Below, piece after piece: positions 33,877 to 43,399 of a DNA stretch of 64,000 nt; the first letter of the stretch is position 1, and each line of letters starts with the position of its first letter. Source of the stretch: Rhodoferax potami (GTDB lineage Bacteria > Pseudomonadota > Gammaproteobacteria > Burkholderiales > Burkholderiaceae_C); NCBI RefSeq assembly GCF_032193805.1, contig NZ_JAVBIK010000001.1, forward strand, positions 3,307,001 to 3,371,000, in the 5' to 3' direction. The notes under the pieces were generated by a model that was given only the letters and a program-made list of their open reading frames with translations, ran no database searches and was not told the origin of the DNA. The translations under genes were made by a program, and so were the position numbers.

Positions 33877-36552
33877 GTGACAGAAACCAAGCCCCCCCAT
33901 GATGCCCCGCCGGCTATCGAATCCATAGCCAAAAACGATGTAGCCCGTGGGCTGCGGGCTTTTTCTTATCCGCCGACCCATCCGGCTATGGCACTGTGGT
34001 GCGCGCCTGAGACGGGCTTGTTGGACCGTCTCGCCATCTGGATGCAGGCCTGCAGCGCCCACCCCGGCCGCACGCTGGTGTTGCTGCCTTATGCCCAGCT
34101 CTTGCCGCTCGCGCGGCGCTTGTGGTCTGACCGTTATCCCCAAGGCTTTGCGCCCCGGTTTGAGACCACATCGAACTGGCTGGCCTCTTTGGGCGTGGCA
34201 GAGCTGCAAGCCACCGATATCAGCCACGACATGGCGCTCGACAGCCTGACTGCCCAGCAGCTCTTGGCCCATAGCGGCATGGCCGACCGCGCATCTTTGG
34301 CGGGCTTGCTGGCCCAGACCGCCCAGCAGCTGGCCCCCTGGGCGGCGGCTGCGGGCCCGCAAGGTCGATCGGCCTGGGCCGCCAGTGCCCGAAGCGCGGT
34401 CGGGATCGGTATGGAGTCCCAGGCCGTGGCCTGGGAGGCACAGGTCATGCGGGTGGCCGTTGAGTGGGCCGCCGTGTCGGCTTACAACACCGATGGGCTG
34501 TTTGCCCCGGACGTCTTGGAGCCATGGGACGCGGTGGCTTGGGTCCAAGGCATTTCAGCCGACCCTTTGGCGGCCGCCTTGCAGGCACATTGGGGCGACA
34601 AAGCGCAGCTTTTCCGGCTAGACGAAACGATCCACGACGAAGCGGCTCAAGGTAGCGCGATACCGCAGGCCAATAGCCTGTGGCAGCTGCATGCCTGTGC
34701 CGATGCAGAAGACGAGGCCCAGCGCGCAGCGGCGTGTGCAGTGGCTCACGTGCTAGCCGATCGCTACCCCGTTGCCCTGGTGTCGTCTGACCGGGCCTTG
34801 ACCCGCCGCATGCGCGCCATGCTGGAGGCGGCCGGCATTGCCATGCGCGATGAAAATGGTTGGAAGCTCTCCACCAGCCTGGCCGGTGCCGGGCTGATGG
34901 CCTTGTTGCGCGCAGCGGCCTGGAATGCCAGCACGGACGAGGTGCTGAACGCTTTCAAGCTCGCCCCCGCCTTTGCCCCAGAGATGCCGGCGCTGGAGCA
35001 GGTGCTGCGCCGCGCCCAGATCCGCGACTGGCGGCACGCGGTGAGCTGCCCGCCGGTGCAAAAAGTACCTGCATTGCAAGGCTTGTGCAGCCGTATCGAA
35101 GCGGTGCGCAGCACCTTGTCGGGCAATCGCCCGCTGCCGGCCTGGCTGGCCGCACTGCAGGCAGCGCTCCACGCCACCGACGCGTGGAATGCGCTGCAAG
35201 CCGATGAAGCCGGCACCGTCATGCTGGCCGCCCTGCGCTTGCTACCTGCGGAGCCGCAGGCGTGGGCCGATTATTTGGATGCCGCCTTGTGGGCGGGCAC
35301 CCGTTTGGATGCCAGCGACTTCACGGCCTGGGTGAATCAGGTTCTGGAGTCGCAAAGTTTTCAGCCGGCATACCCGTACGAAGAACAGGTGGTCATTCTC
35401 CCCATGAGCCAGATGCTGGCGCGCCCGTTCGCCGCGGTAGTGTTGGCCGGCTGCGACGAGGTGCGCTTGAACCCTTCTCCCGAGCCGCCCGGGGTTTGGA
35501 CACCTGCACAGCGCGAGGCTTTTGGCTTACCCTCCCGCGCAGTGCTGGAAGCCCGGCTGCGCGCCGCATGGTGGCAGGCTTTGCGGGCGCCGGTGTGCGA
35601 TGTGCTTTGGCGCACCAGTGACGATGCCGGCGAGCACATGGCACCCAGCGCGCTGGTGCAGTGCCTGTCCTGGGCAGGCGAGGGGGCTGCCCGTACTGCC
35701 AGCGACCCTCGGCTCGACCAGCGGATCGCCTTGGCGCCCTTGTTGCCCCCGCAACCCCAAGGGCAAGCCCTGCCTTTGAAGCAACTGTCTGCCAGCGCCT
35801 ATGAAGACATGCGCACCTGCCCTTACCGGTTTTTCGCCTTGCGCCAATTGGGTTTGAGTTCGGTTGATGAGTTGGAGGCCGAGGTCGACAAGCGCGACTT
35901 TGGCGTCTGGCTGCACGCGGTGTTGGCGGCCTTCCACGCCGAATTGCAGGCCGCGCCCACCAGCGATGCAGCGCAGCGCAGTGCACTGTTGCAGTCGGCC
36001 GCGGATGCGGTAACTGCGTCGATGGACCTCCCGGACGGCGAGTTCTTGCCCTTTGCGGCCGCTTGGCCTGCCGTGCGCGATGGCTACCTCGTCTGGTTGC
36101 GCAAGCACGAGGGCCAAGGCTGGGCGTTTGCAAGTGGTGAGACCTCGCACACCCAGGCCGTGGGGCCGGTCACCCTGGCGGGGCGTATCGACCGCACCGA
36201 TACCGGGCCGGAGGGCGCTATTTGCGTGCTGGACTACAAAACCGAACCCTTGGGCAAAACCAGAGAGCGGGTGAAAAACCCGATGGAGGACACGCAAATC
36301 GCCTTCTACGCCGCCCTGTTGCCGCACGATACGGTGCATGCGGCCTACATCAATATCGGCGAGCGCGAGGGTACGCAGCCCCAAGTGCAGACCCATATTG
36401 TGGAAGCGCGCGATGCCTTGATCGAAGGCATTGCCCACGACATGCAGCGGGTGGCCGAGGGCTATGCGCTCCCCGCCTTGGGCGATGGCCCAGCCTGCGA
36501 CTATTGCCAGGCACGGGGCCTGTGCCGCAAAGATTTTTGGAGTCCCTTATGA
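33877..36552 (+). CDS. addB: AddB-like helicase-nuclease subunit
   Basis: An 891-residue protein. The C-terminal PD-(D/E)XK nuclease has the motif CVLDYKTEPLG near residue 785. Four cysteines for the AddB iron-sulfur cluster are visible: one in MRTCPYRFFALRQLG and three in ACDYCQARGLC (C-x2-C-x5-C) near the end. The N-terminal part is a divergent helicase-like region with no clear Walker A loop, as in AddB. GTG at 33877 is the likely start; no strong ribosome site is visible. It overlaps addA by four bases (ATGA). AddAB replaces RecBCD in double-strand break repair. Confidence 0.9.
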   Translation: MTETKPPHDAPPAIESIAKNDVARGLRAFSYPPTHPAMALWCAPETGLLDRLAIWMQACSAHPGRTLVLLPYAQLLPLARRLWSDRYPQGFAPRFETTSNWLASLGVAELQATDISHDMALDSLTAQQLLAHSGMADRASLAGLLAQTAQQLAPWAAAAGPQGRSAWAASARSAVGIGMESQAVAWEAQVMRVAVEWAAVSAYNTDGLFAPDVLEPWDAVAWVQGISADPLAAALQAHWGDKAQLFRLDETIHDEAAQGSAIPQANSLWQLHACADAEDEAQRAAACAVAHVLADRYPVALVSSDRALTRRMRAMLEAAGIAMRDENGWKLSTSLAGAGLMALLRAAAWNASTDEVLNAFKLAPAFAPEMPALEQVLRRAQIRDWRHAVSCPPVQKVPALQGLCSRIEAVRSTLSGNRPLPAWLAALQAALHATDAWNALQADEAGTVMLAALRLLPAEPQAWADYLDAALWAGTRLDASDFTAWVNQVLESQSFQPAYPYEEQVVILPMSQMLARPFAAVVLAGCDEVRLNPSPEPPGVWTPAQREAFGLPSRAVLEARLRAAWWQALRAPVCDVLWRTSDDAGEHMAPSALVQCLSWAGEGAARTASDPRLDQRIALAPLLPPQPQGQALPLKQLSASAYEDMRTCPYRFFALRQLGLSSVDELEAEVDKRDFGVWLHAVLAAFHAELQAAPTSDAAQRSALLQSAADAVTASMDLPDGEFLPFAAAWPAVRDGYLVWLRKHEGQGWAFASGETSHTQAVGPVTLAGRIDRTDTGPEGAICVLDYKTEPLGKTRERVKNPMEDTQIAFYAALLPHDTVHAAYINIGEREGTQPQVQTHIVEARDALIEGIAHDMQRVAEGYALPALGDGPACDYCQARGLCRKDFWSPL

Positions 36553-39500
36553 CGGCGCGGATGGATGCAGCCTACGAAATCAACGGCTGCCACGTCGACC
36601 GGGCTGACTTTTATGCGGTGGCCTGCGACCCCCGTCGCAGCGTGGCAGTCGAGGCCTGTGCCGGTGCCGGCAAGACCTGGATGCTGGTGTCGCGCATGGT
36701 GCGTGCATTGTTGGATGGGGCTGCCCCCCACGAGATTCTGGCGATTACCTTTACCAAAAAAGCGGCCGGTGAAATGCGGGAGCGCTTGCAGGAGTGGCTG
36801 CGCGACTTCGCGCAGGCGGACGACGCCACCTTGCGCCGCGAGCTGCAGCTGCGCGGCGTCCGCACCGAGATCACCGAGGCCCAGCTCCAGACACTGCGTG
36901 GGCTGCACGCTGCCCTGCTGACCACCGGCCGGCCGGTGCAGGTGCGCACCTTCCACAGCTGGTTCGCCGCCTTGTTGCGCAGCGCCCCTCTGGGCTTGCT
37001 GCACCAGCTCGGCTTGCCCACCAGCTACGAGCTGCTGGAGAACGATGCCAAAGCTATTGCCCAGGTGTGGCGCCGGTTTCACACCCGGATTGCGCAAGAC
37101 CAGCCAGCGCGCGCCGACTACCTCGAGGCGGTTGCCGTCTACGGCAGGCACGGCACCCTGAAGGCCCTGGAGGCCGCCATCCACAAGCGCACCGAGTTTG
37201 CCTTGGCAGATGCGCAGGGCGTGGTCGATGCGTCGGTGGTGCATTTCACAGTGCAGTTCCCGGCCATGGCTGCGTGGGCGCACCCCGATGACCGGCTCCA
37301 GAGCGAGCCGGTGCAGGCCCTGCTCTGGGCCAGTGCCAAAGCCTTGGGCGGGAGTACGCTCAAAACCTGTGTGGAAGCCGGTGCAGTGCTGGAGCAGGCG
37401 CTCAGCGCTGCAGATACCGTGGGCATCTACAAGGCCCTGTTTACCGAGAGCGGGAGCCCACGAAAGCTCAGTGAAAAAGTCGTGGGCATCGCAACCGTGC
37501 GGGAGGCCCAGGCCCTGCTGGCCGACACCCGGGCTGCGCTGGAGCAGCATCTGGCCTGGCTGCACCAGCAGCGCATGGCCCGCCTCAGCCGCGGACTGCT
37601 GCAAGACTATGCGGCGCTCAAGCGCGAGCGCGGCTGGATCGATATGGCCGACCTCGAGCAAACCGCATTGCGCTTGCTATCGGATGAGACTGTGTCCGGT
37701 TGGGTGCAGGAGCGGCTCGATGCGCGCATCAAACACCTGCTGATTGACGAGTTTCAAGACACCAACCCCCTGCAGTGGCAGGCCCTGTTTGCCTGGCTTG
37801 AAGGCTACGGCGGCAACGGTGCCAAGCCCGGGGTGTTTGTGGTGGGGGACCCCAAGCAAAGCATTTATCGCTTCCGGCGTGCCGAGCCGCAGGTGTTTGA
37901 AGCGGCCAAAAACTTTGTGCGCGACGGCTTGCAAGGCGATGTGCTCAGCTGTGATCACACCCGCCGCAATGCGCAGGCCATCATCCAGCTGGTCAACACC
38001 GCCATGCTGGGGGCGCAGGCGGCGGGCGAGTTCAGTGACTACCGGGCCCACACCTCCGAATCAGCAGACACCGGTGCGGTGCTCAAGCTGCCGCGCATTG
38101 GGCGGGCCGCTAAAACAGCAGAGGGCGAGGAGGATGCGTCCAGCGAATGGCGAGACAGCCTCAGCACCCCGCGCCACGAGGCAGAAGACACCATCAAAAC
38201 CCTGGAGTGCCGGCAGGCCGCGGCCTGGTTGGCCGGGCAGCTGGTCACTCAAGGCGGGCCTTGGCGGCCGCAAGACATCATGGTGCTGGCGCGCCGCCGC
38301 GAGCGCTTGGGGCTGATGCAGCAAGAGCTGGCCGCCTTGGGCATTCCTGCCCAGCAGCCGGAAAAAAATGAACTCGGCGACATGCCCGAGGTGCAAGACC
38401 TCGTGGCGCTGCTGGATGTGTTGGTATCCCCCGCCCATGACCTGTCTTTGGCGCGGGTGCTCAAGTCCCCGGTTTTCGGAGCGACCGATGCTGATCTGGT
38501 AACTCTGGCCGTGGCGCACCGCCGCGCCCGCAGCGAAGCCCGCGCCACGGACCCCGAGGCGGCGGTGCCTGCGTGGCTAGCCGTGCTGTGCCAGCCACTT
38601 TCGCCTTGGCCCGCAGACAGTGTGCTTGCCGCCGCAGCCGTGCAGTTGCAACGGTGGCAAAACCGCGTGCTCACCCAGCCGGTGCACGATGCGCTGAGTG
38701 CCATCTATGAAGAAGGCGCCGTACTGGCCCGCTACGCGGCTGCCAGCCCGCCGGTGTTGCGCGAGAGTGTGTTGGCCAATGTGCGGGCGCTGCTCAACGC
38801 GGCTCTGCAAGTCGATGGCGGGCGCTACACCACCGCCTACAGCTTGGTGCGCGCCTTGCGGCAAGAGGGTAATAAAGCGCCGGTGCGTGCAGACGCCGCT
38901 GCAGTGCGCTTGCTCACCATTCATGGCGCCAAAGGGCTGGAGGCCCCACTGGTGCTGATGCTCGACACCGATGCCGAAAGCGCCCGCCCTGAGAGCATGG
39001 GCATCCTGGTCGACTGGCCCGGTGAAGACGCCTACCCGCGCAAGCTGGTGTTCATGGCCAGCGAGTCGCGCCCGCCTGCGTGCGCAGCCGCGACGCTGGC
39101 CATCGAGCAAGCGGCCCGGCAGCGCGAAGAACTCAATGCACTGTACGTGGCGCTGACCCGTACCCGCCAAACCCTGGTGCTTTCCAGTGTGGAGCCCCAC
39201 CGTGAGCGCGAAGGCAGTTGGTGGAAGCGCCTCGAGGCCTTGTCCACGGCCTGCACCCTGCCCGAGCCGGGTGTGGCCGCTGCGCTGCCAGGCGAAACAG
39301 TGGGGCAGGGCGCGGAGCCCAAGGAGGTCTTGCTGAAAGTGATTCCGTCGCTTGGTTTGCAGCGAAATGTGCCTGTATCGCCCGCTCATAGTGCGCGACC
39401 AGCTATACATTTGGTAGCAAAACCTGCGGCGGACGCGACAGACTCTCTCGAATCCCGGGTCGGCCAGGCCATGCACAGGCTGCTGGAATGGGTGCCGCTG

Positions 39501-39914
39501 CAAGAAGGTCCCCAGCGTTCGGAGTCGCGGTGGTCTGCTGCGCAACGCGCCCAGGTCGCACGCGCCTTTGGTTTGGGGCCGGATGATGTGGCCCGTGCCG
39601 AGCGCATGGCGCAAGGCATACTCGCAGGCGAAGCAGCTTGGGCGTGGCAACGGCCGTCGGTGGTATGGCATGCCAACGAAGTGGCGCTGGCCCACGCGGG
39701 GCGCACCTTGCGGCTGGACCGCCTGGTGCAACACCGGGCGACCCAGGCGTGGTGGGTGCTGGACTTCAAGTCCACCGCCACGCCGCAAGACCAGCCCGAT
39801 CTGTGCGACCAGCTGCGCGAGTACCGCACCGCACTGCAGCTGATCCAGCCGGGCAGCCAGGTGCACATTGCCTTTTTGACGCCGCAAGGCCGACTCATTG
39901 AACTTTTTGATTGA
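36549..39914 (+). CDS. addA: AddA-like UvrD-family helicase-nuclease, carries an in-frame repeat
   Basis: A 1121-residue superfamily 1 helicase with a C-terminal nuclease. Walker A is EACAGAGKTWML (near residue 36), motif Ia is AITFTKKAAGEMRERL, Walker B is LLIDEFQDTNPLQW, then GDPKQSIYRFRRAEP, TIHGAKGLEAPLV and YVALTRTRQTLVL; the nuclease motif is WWVLDFKS near the C-terminus. It is the motor of AddAB. The frame is open upstream but the ATG at 36549 overlaps the addB stop and starts the known N-terminus. Residues 939-957, in a variable linker before the nuclease domain, are encoded by an eroded copy of the 57-base element. Confidence 0.93.
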   Translation: MTARMDAAYEINGCHVDRADFYAVACDPRRSVAVEACAGAGKTWMLVSRMVRALLDGAAPHEILAITFTKKAAGEMRERLQEWLRDFAQADDATLRRELQLRGVRTEITEAQLQTLRGLHAALLTTGRPVQVRTFHSWFAALLRSAPLGLLHQLGLPTSYELLENDAKAIAQVWRRFHTRIAQDQPARADYLEAVAVYGRHGTLKALEAAIHKRTEFALADAQGVVDASVVHFTVQFPAMAAWAHPDDRLQSEPVQALLWASAKALGGSTLKTCVEAGAVLEQALSAADTVGIYKALFTESGSPRKLSEKVVGIATVREAQALLADTRAALEQHLAWLHQQRMARLSRGLLQDYAALKRERGWIDMADLEQTALRLLSDETVSGWVQERLDARIKHLLIDEFQDTNPLQWQALFAWLEGYGGNGAKPGVFVVGDPKQSIYRFRRAEPQVFEAAKNFVRDGLQGDVLSCDHTRRNAQAIIQLVNTAMLGAQAAGEFSDYRAHTSESADTGAVLKLPRIGRAAKTAEGEEDASSEWRDSLSTPRHEAEDTIKTLECRQAAAWLAGQLVTQGGPWRPQDIMVLARRRERLGLMQQELAALGIPAQQPEKNELGDMPEVQDLVALLDVLVSPAHDLSLARVLKSPVFGATDADLVTLAVAHRRARSEARATDPEAAVPAWLAVLCQPLSPWPADSVLAAAAVQLQRWQNRVLTQPVHDALSAIYEEGAVLARYAAASPPVLRESVLANVRALLNAALQVDGGRYTTAYSLVRALRQEGNKAPVRADAAAVRLLTIHGAKGLEAPLVLMLDTDAESARPESMGILVDWPGEDAYPRKLVFMASESRPPACAAATLAIEQAARQREELNALYVALTRTRQTLVLSSVEPHREREGSWWKRLEALSTACTLPEPGVAAALPGETVGQGAEPKEVLLKVIPSLGLQRNVPVSPAHSARPAIHLVAKPAADATDSLESRVGQAMHRLLEWVPLQEGPQRSESRWSAAQRAQVARAFGLGPDDVARAERMAQGILAGEAAWAWQRPSVVWHANEVALAHAGRTLRLDRLVQHRATQAWWVLDFKSTATPQDQPDLCDQLREYRTALQLIQPGSQVHIAFLTPQGRLIELFD
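39363..39419 (-). repeat. 57-base palindromic element, copy 5 (eroded, inside addA)
   Basis: On the minus strand it starts TGCTACCAAA, then has TAGCTG at position 15 and GCGCACTATG from position 24, in register with the other copies; the second half is degraded. The addA frame reads its complement with the first codon at the first base, giving 19 residues (RNVPVSPAHS and on). This is the same orientation and frame as in aqpS and dnaX. Confidence 0.55.
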
Positions 39915-41227
39915 CTACTTTGACTGAACTGAATTCTTCCGCTGCTCCTGTTACTGCTCTGCCTCCCTTGACGGTGGACGTGGCCATCATCGGCGGTGGG
40001 CCCGGCCTGATGGCTGCGCAGGTGCTGTGCGATGCCGGCGTTGCCGCCCATGTGTTTGACGCTATGCCCTCGGTGGGCCGAAAGTTCCTGCTGGCGGGCA
40101 AGGGGGGGCTGAACCTGACCCACTCCGAGGGGGCCGATACCTTTGCCGGACGCTATGGAGCGCGCCGCAGCGCCATTGAATCTTTGCTGGCCGGGCTGGA
40201 TGCCACCGGCTTGCGCGCCTGGGCCGAGTCGCTGGGGGTGGAAACATTTGTGGGCAGCTCCGGCCGGGTGTTTCCGGTGGATATGAAAGCAGCGCCCCTG
40301 CTGCGGGCCTGGTTGCACCGGCTGCGTCACCCGGCAGAAGGCCACGGGGTGCAGTTCCATATGCGCCACCGCTGGACCGGTTGGACCGATGCAGCAGCAG
40401 GCGAGGCCACCTCTGCGCTGGTGTTCGAGACGCCGTCTGGGTCGCGCTTGGTGCACGCCCGTGCTGTGGTGCTGGCCTTGGGCGGCGGCAGCTGGGCGCG
40501 GCTGGGTTCCAACGGTGCTTGGGTGCCCTTGTTGGTCGCCAAGGGTGTGGCGGTTGCGCCTTTACTGCCCGCCAACTGCGGCTTTGATGTGCAAGGCGGT
40601 TGGACCTCGTTTTTCAGCGACAAGTTTGCCGGCCAGCCGTTCAAGTCAGTGGCCATCTCGGTCAGCCATGCGAACGGTGTCGCGTTTCAGCGCAAGGGCG
40701 AGTTTGTGGCCACTGCCACCGGCGTGGAAGGCAGCTTGATCTACGCCGCCTCGGCCTTGCTCCGCGACGAGATATTGCGCACCGGCAGTGCCACGATCCA
40801 TCTCGATTTGTTGCCCGACATGTCTGCCGAAAAGGTGTTGGCTGAGGTGCGCCACCCGCGTGGCACCCGCTCCCTGAGCAGCCACCTGAAGAGCCGTTTG
40901 CACCTGGAAGGCATCAAGGCCGCCATGCTGTACGAGCGCCTGGGCAAAGAGGCGGTCAACGATCCTGTGCAACTGGCGGCTGCTATCAAAGCGCTGCCCA
41001 TTAACCTGCAGGCAGCACGCCCGATTGACGAGGCCATCAGCACCGCCGGTGGCGTGTTGTTTGAGGTGCTGACACCGCAGCTGATGCTGGAGCAACTCCC
41101 CGGCGTGTTCTGCGCCGGCGAAATGCTGGACTGGGAAGCCCCAACCGGCGGCTATCTGTTGCAAGCCTGTTTTGCCAGTGGCAAGGCGGCGGGGCAGGGC
41201 GTGGTGGACTACCTGCGTTCAGCATAA
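39911..41227 (+). CDS. NAD(P)/FAD-dependent oxidoreductase of the TIGR03862/HI0933 type
   Basis: A 438-residue flavoprotein. The dinucleotide-binding loop is AIIGGGPGLMAAQVL (near residue 24), followed by the family signature VGRKFLLAGKGGLNLTHSE, the second glycine motif VVLALGGGSWARLG and the C-terminal FAD end GEMLDWEAPTGGYLLQACFASG. Members are widespread but their substrate is unclear. TTG at 39911 overlaps the addA stop codon; a second TTG three codons on is equally possible. It probably shares a transcript with addBA. A 57-base repeat copy begins two bases before its stop codon. Confidence 0.88.
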   Translation: MTTLTELNSSAAPVTALPPLTVDVAIIGGGPGLMAAQVLCDAGVAAHVFDAMPSVGRKFLLAGKGGLNLTHSEGADTFAGRYGARRSAIESLLAGLDATGLRAWAESLGVETFVGSSGRVFPVDMKAAPLLRAWLHRLRHPAEGHGVQFHMRHRWTGWTDAAAGEATSALVFETPSGSRLVHARAVVLALGGGSWARLGSNGAWVPLLVAKGVAVAPLLPANCGFDVQGGWTSFFSDKFAGQPFKSVAISVSHANGVAFQRKGEFVATATGVEGSLIYAASALLRDEILRTGSATIHLDLLPDMSAEKVLAEVRHPRGTRSLSSHLKSRLHLEGIKAAMLYERLGKEAVNDPVQLAAAIKALPINLQAARPIDEAISTAGGVLFEVLTPQLMLEQLPGVFCAGEMLDWEAPTGGYLLQACFASGKAAGQGVVDYLRSA

Positions 41228-41281
41228 AAAGTGCCGCTAGCCTACGATTTACCTGCGCTGGTAGCTCCTGATTTGATAGCA
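41225..41281 (-). repeat. 57-base palindromic element, copy 6
   Basis: On the minus strand it starts TGCTATCAAA, with GAGCTA and GCGCAGG in the left half and GGCTAGCGGCA in the right half, in the common 57-base register. It lies between two convergent genes and overlaps the end of the flavoprotein gene, whose TAA stop is at its edge. Confidence 0.7.
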
Positions 41282-41307
41282 ATTAGGGCCGTGTCTGTGG
41301 CCCGGGG

Positions 41308-43230
41308 TCAGACCGTGTCAGTGGCCTCGGTCTTGCGCAGCCGGGGAGATGCGGCCCGCACACAGTTGCGGCCGCTGTGCTTGGCCTCGTAGAGCGCACG
41401 GTCCGCATCGCCCACGAATTGCGAGGGCGTGAACAGCATGTCGGGGATTGCACTGGCGACGCCGAAGCTGGCGGTGAAGCGCAGGGTGCGGCCTTCAAAA
41501 GGTACCTCCAGTGCCGCAATATCCGACCTGAATTCTTCGGCCAGCTCCAGCGCGTCGCCCAGGGTGCTGTTGATCAGTAGCACCACAAATTCCTCGCCGC
41601 CGTAGCGGGCCAGCAAATCGCCTGCGCGCTGCACTTGTTGCCGCATGAGCTGCGCCAGCGCCTGCAAACAGGCATCGCCCGCCGGGTGGCCATAGGTGTC
41701 GTTGATGGCTTTGAAGTGGTCGATGTCCAGCAGTACCAGAGCCAGTGGTTGCTTCAAGCGGCTGGCGCGCTTGTGCTCGGTGACCAGAGACTGGTCGAAA
41801 AACGCCCGGTTGCCGACCTGGGTCAGGCTGTCTGTCATGGAGAGGCGCTGCAATTGCTCGTTGGCCAGGCGCAGCTGGTCGAGAGTGAGGTTCAGCTCGG
41901 TGGTGCGCTCGCGCACCCGCTCTTCCAGCGCACGGTTCGCGTCAGCGGTGGCGTCGAGCAAGGCCTGCTGCGAGGCGCGGGCTTTTTTGGCGTGCGCGAG
42001 AGCCGCGCTTTGGGCATCGATGCGCAGGCCGCGGTCAGTGTTGATCCGGTCTGCCAGGGTGAGTGACAGCAGCAGCACCAGCATCAAGATACCGATTTGC
42101 GAGGCGTTGTCGACGAGAAAGTTGCTCGGCAGCCAGCCGAATTTGCTGATGGTCAGCACGCTGACCCCTACAAAAACTGCGGTCCACGACAGGCAATAAA
42201 AGCGGGCAAACCGCGCGCCCAGCCACCAGCGCCAATAGCCGATCGAGAGTGCGGCGACGGACACCACCAAGATGAAACCCGACGTGACCCGGATCAACCA
42301 GCTGTAGGGCAGAACGAAGGCGCTCAATATCAGGCCTGCACTGGTCCACGCCATGCCCATCATGACCCGATGGGCAGTTGGGGAAAAGCGCTCCAGCTTC
42401 AAAAAGCTCACGGCAAACAGGCTGGCCGACAAGCAAGCACTCGCAATGGCGACCGGAACCGCCACACTGTTCCAGCGAATCGCTTCGGGCCATACATAGG
42501 CAAATGCATAGCCATTGAGCGTGCCCCAAAACACCAGGTAGCTGGTGACAAAGAAGATGTAGTGCAGGTAGCTCCTGTCCCGGGTGGAAAGATACACAAA
42601 CAAGTTGTAAACAATCATCACCACCAACATGCCGAACACGGCGCCCGACATCAGGTGGCCGCGGGCAGATGCTTCATAGAATGCCGCCGGCTGCCACAGG
42701 CGCAACGGGGCTTCTACCGTGCCACTGGAAGCGATCCGTAGCACCACGAGGTTGCGCCCGGGCTCCAAGTTCAGCGGCATCACAAAGTTCTGGTGCTGAA
42801 TCGCCCGTTGCGCATAAGGCTGCTCATCGCCCAGCGCATAGCGGTTGACCATGCGGCCCTCCAGCAGGTGAAACAACCGCACGTCATCCAAGAAGGGGCG
42901 TGGCAGTTCCAGAACGCGGGCCATGGGCATGGCCGTCTGGTTGTCCAGTACCAAGCGGAACCAGTACGCATGGTTGGTAAAGCCGAAGTTCGGGATGGTG
43001 CGGGCCACCGGCATCCAAGGCTGGCCCTCTGCCATGGCTTGCTCGAGTTGGAGCTGGCGGCCGTCATCCAGCAAATAGGCTACGTTCGCGCCGATGTCCA
43101 CGGAGGTCGGGCTGTCGGCAGTGAGGGGAATAACGGGGAGCGTGGCAGAAACGCCGGCAGGTTGGGCACCTGCAGACCCGCTCAGTACAACACAAAGGGC
43201 AAGGGCCCATCGCAGGAAACCCAAAACCAT
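41308..43230 (-). CDS. Membrane diguanylate cyclase with 7TMR-DISM sensor
   Basis: A 640-residue protein. It has a signal peptide (MVLGFLRWALALCVVLSGSAGAQ), a periplasmic 7TMR-DISMED2 beta domain (about residues 35-165, with FTNHAYWFRLVLDN), seven membrane helices (about 180-385), a coiled coil (about 400-455) and a GGDEF domain with DSLTQVGNRAFFDQ, ALVLLDIDHFKAIND and RYGGEEFVVLL. The active GGEEF motif indicates c-di-GMP synthesis in response to an extracellular, probably carbohydrate-like, ligand. The frame is open upstream to 43344, but that part is the SRP RNA gene, so the ATG at 43230 is chosen. Confidence 0.9.
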   Translation of the reverse strand: MVLGFLRWALALCVVLSGSAGAQPAGVSATLPVIPLTADSPTSVDIGANVAYLLDDGRQLQLEQAMAEGQPWMPVARTIPNFGFTNHAYWFRLVLDNQTAMPMARVLELPRPFLDDVRLFHLLEGRMVNRYALGDEQPYAQRAIQHQNFVMPLNLEPGRNLVVLRIASSGTVEAPLRLWQPAAFYEASARGHLMSGAVFGMLVVMIVYNLFVYLSTRDRSYLHYIFFVTSYLVFWGTLNGYAFAYVWPEAIRWNSVAVPVAIASACLSASLFAVSFLKLERFSPTAHRVMMGMAWTSAGLILSAFVLPYSWLIRVTSGFILVVSVAALSIGYWRWWLGARFARFYCLSWTAVFVGVSVLTISKFGWLPSNFLVDNASQIGILMLVLLLSLTLADRINTDRGLRIDAQSAALAHAKKARASQQALLDATADANRALEERVRERTTELNLTLDQLRLANEQLQRLSMTDSLTQVGNRAFFDQSLVTEHKRASRLKQPLALVLLDIDHFKAINDTYGHPAGDACLQALAQLMRQQVQRAGDLLARYGGEEFVVLLINSTLGDALELAEEFRSDIAALEVPFEGRTLRFTASFGVASAIPDMLFTPSQFVGDADRALYEAKHSGRNCVRAASPRLRKTEATDTV

Positions 43231-43263
43231 GGTGGCGTGGCCGACTGAGATTAAGAAAGGGTA

Positions 43264-43362
43264 GTTGACGAGCCTGACCCCGGCACTGGTTCCACAGTTA
43301 GGGCTGCTTGGTTCCCCACCTGACCCGGTTGGCCGCTTCACCATGCGGGAAGGCCCGTCAAC
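43264..43362 (-). ncRNA. ffs: Signal recognition particle RNA, small bacterial (4.5S) type
   Basis: The minus strand holds GGTCAGGTGGGGAACCAAGC followed by AGCC, matching the conserved SRP core (GGTCAGG..GGAA..AGCAGCC) that binds Ffh. The ends GTTGACGGGCCT and AGGCTCGTCAAC pair to close one long hairpin of 99 bases, as expected for the 4.5S RNA. The neighbourhood fits: ffs is next to dnaX in many proteobacteria, here divergently. It is followed by the diguanylate cyclase gene on the same strand. Confidence 0.9.
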
Positions 43363-43366
43363 CGCT

Positions 43367-43372
43367 ATTGTA
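43367..43372 (-). promoter_or_regulatory. Candidate -10 element for ffs
   Basis: On the minus strand TACAAT is placed five bases before the expected 5' end of the SRP RNA, which is correct for a sigma-70 -10 element. No convincing -35 hexamer is seen at the standard distance. It lies 28 bases before the divergent dnaX start. Confidence 0.45.
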
Positions 43373-43399
43373 ACCCTGCCAAGACCTTAGAATCCCCTC

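Noticed and set aside
36222-36548. Longer N-terminus for AddA
   Set aside because: The open frame lies over the conserved nuclease end of addB; the ATG overlapping the addB stop gives the normal AddA start.
43231-43344. N-terminal extension of the diguanylate cyclase
   Set aside because: The frame is open but the segment is the SRP RNA gene; the signal peptide starts at the ATG at 43230.
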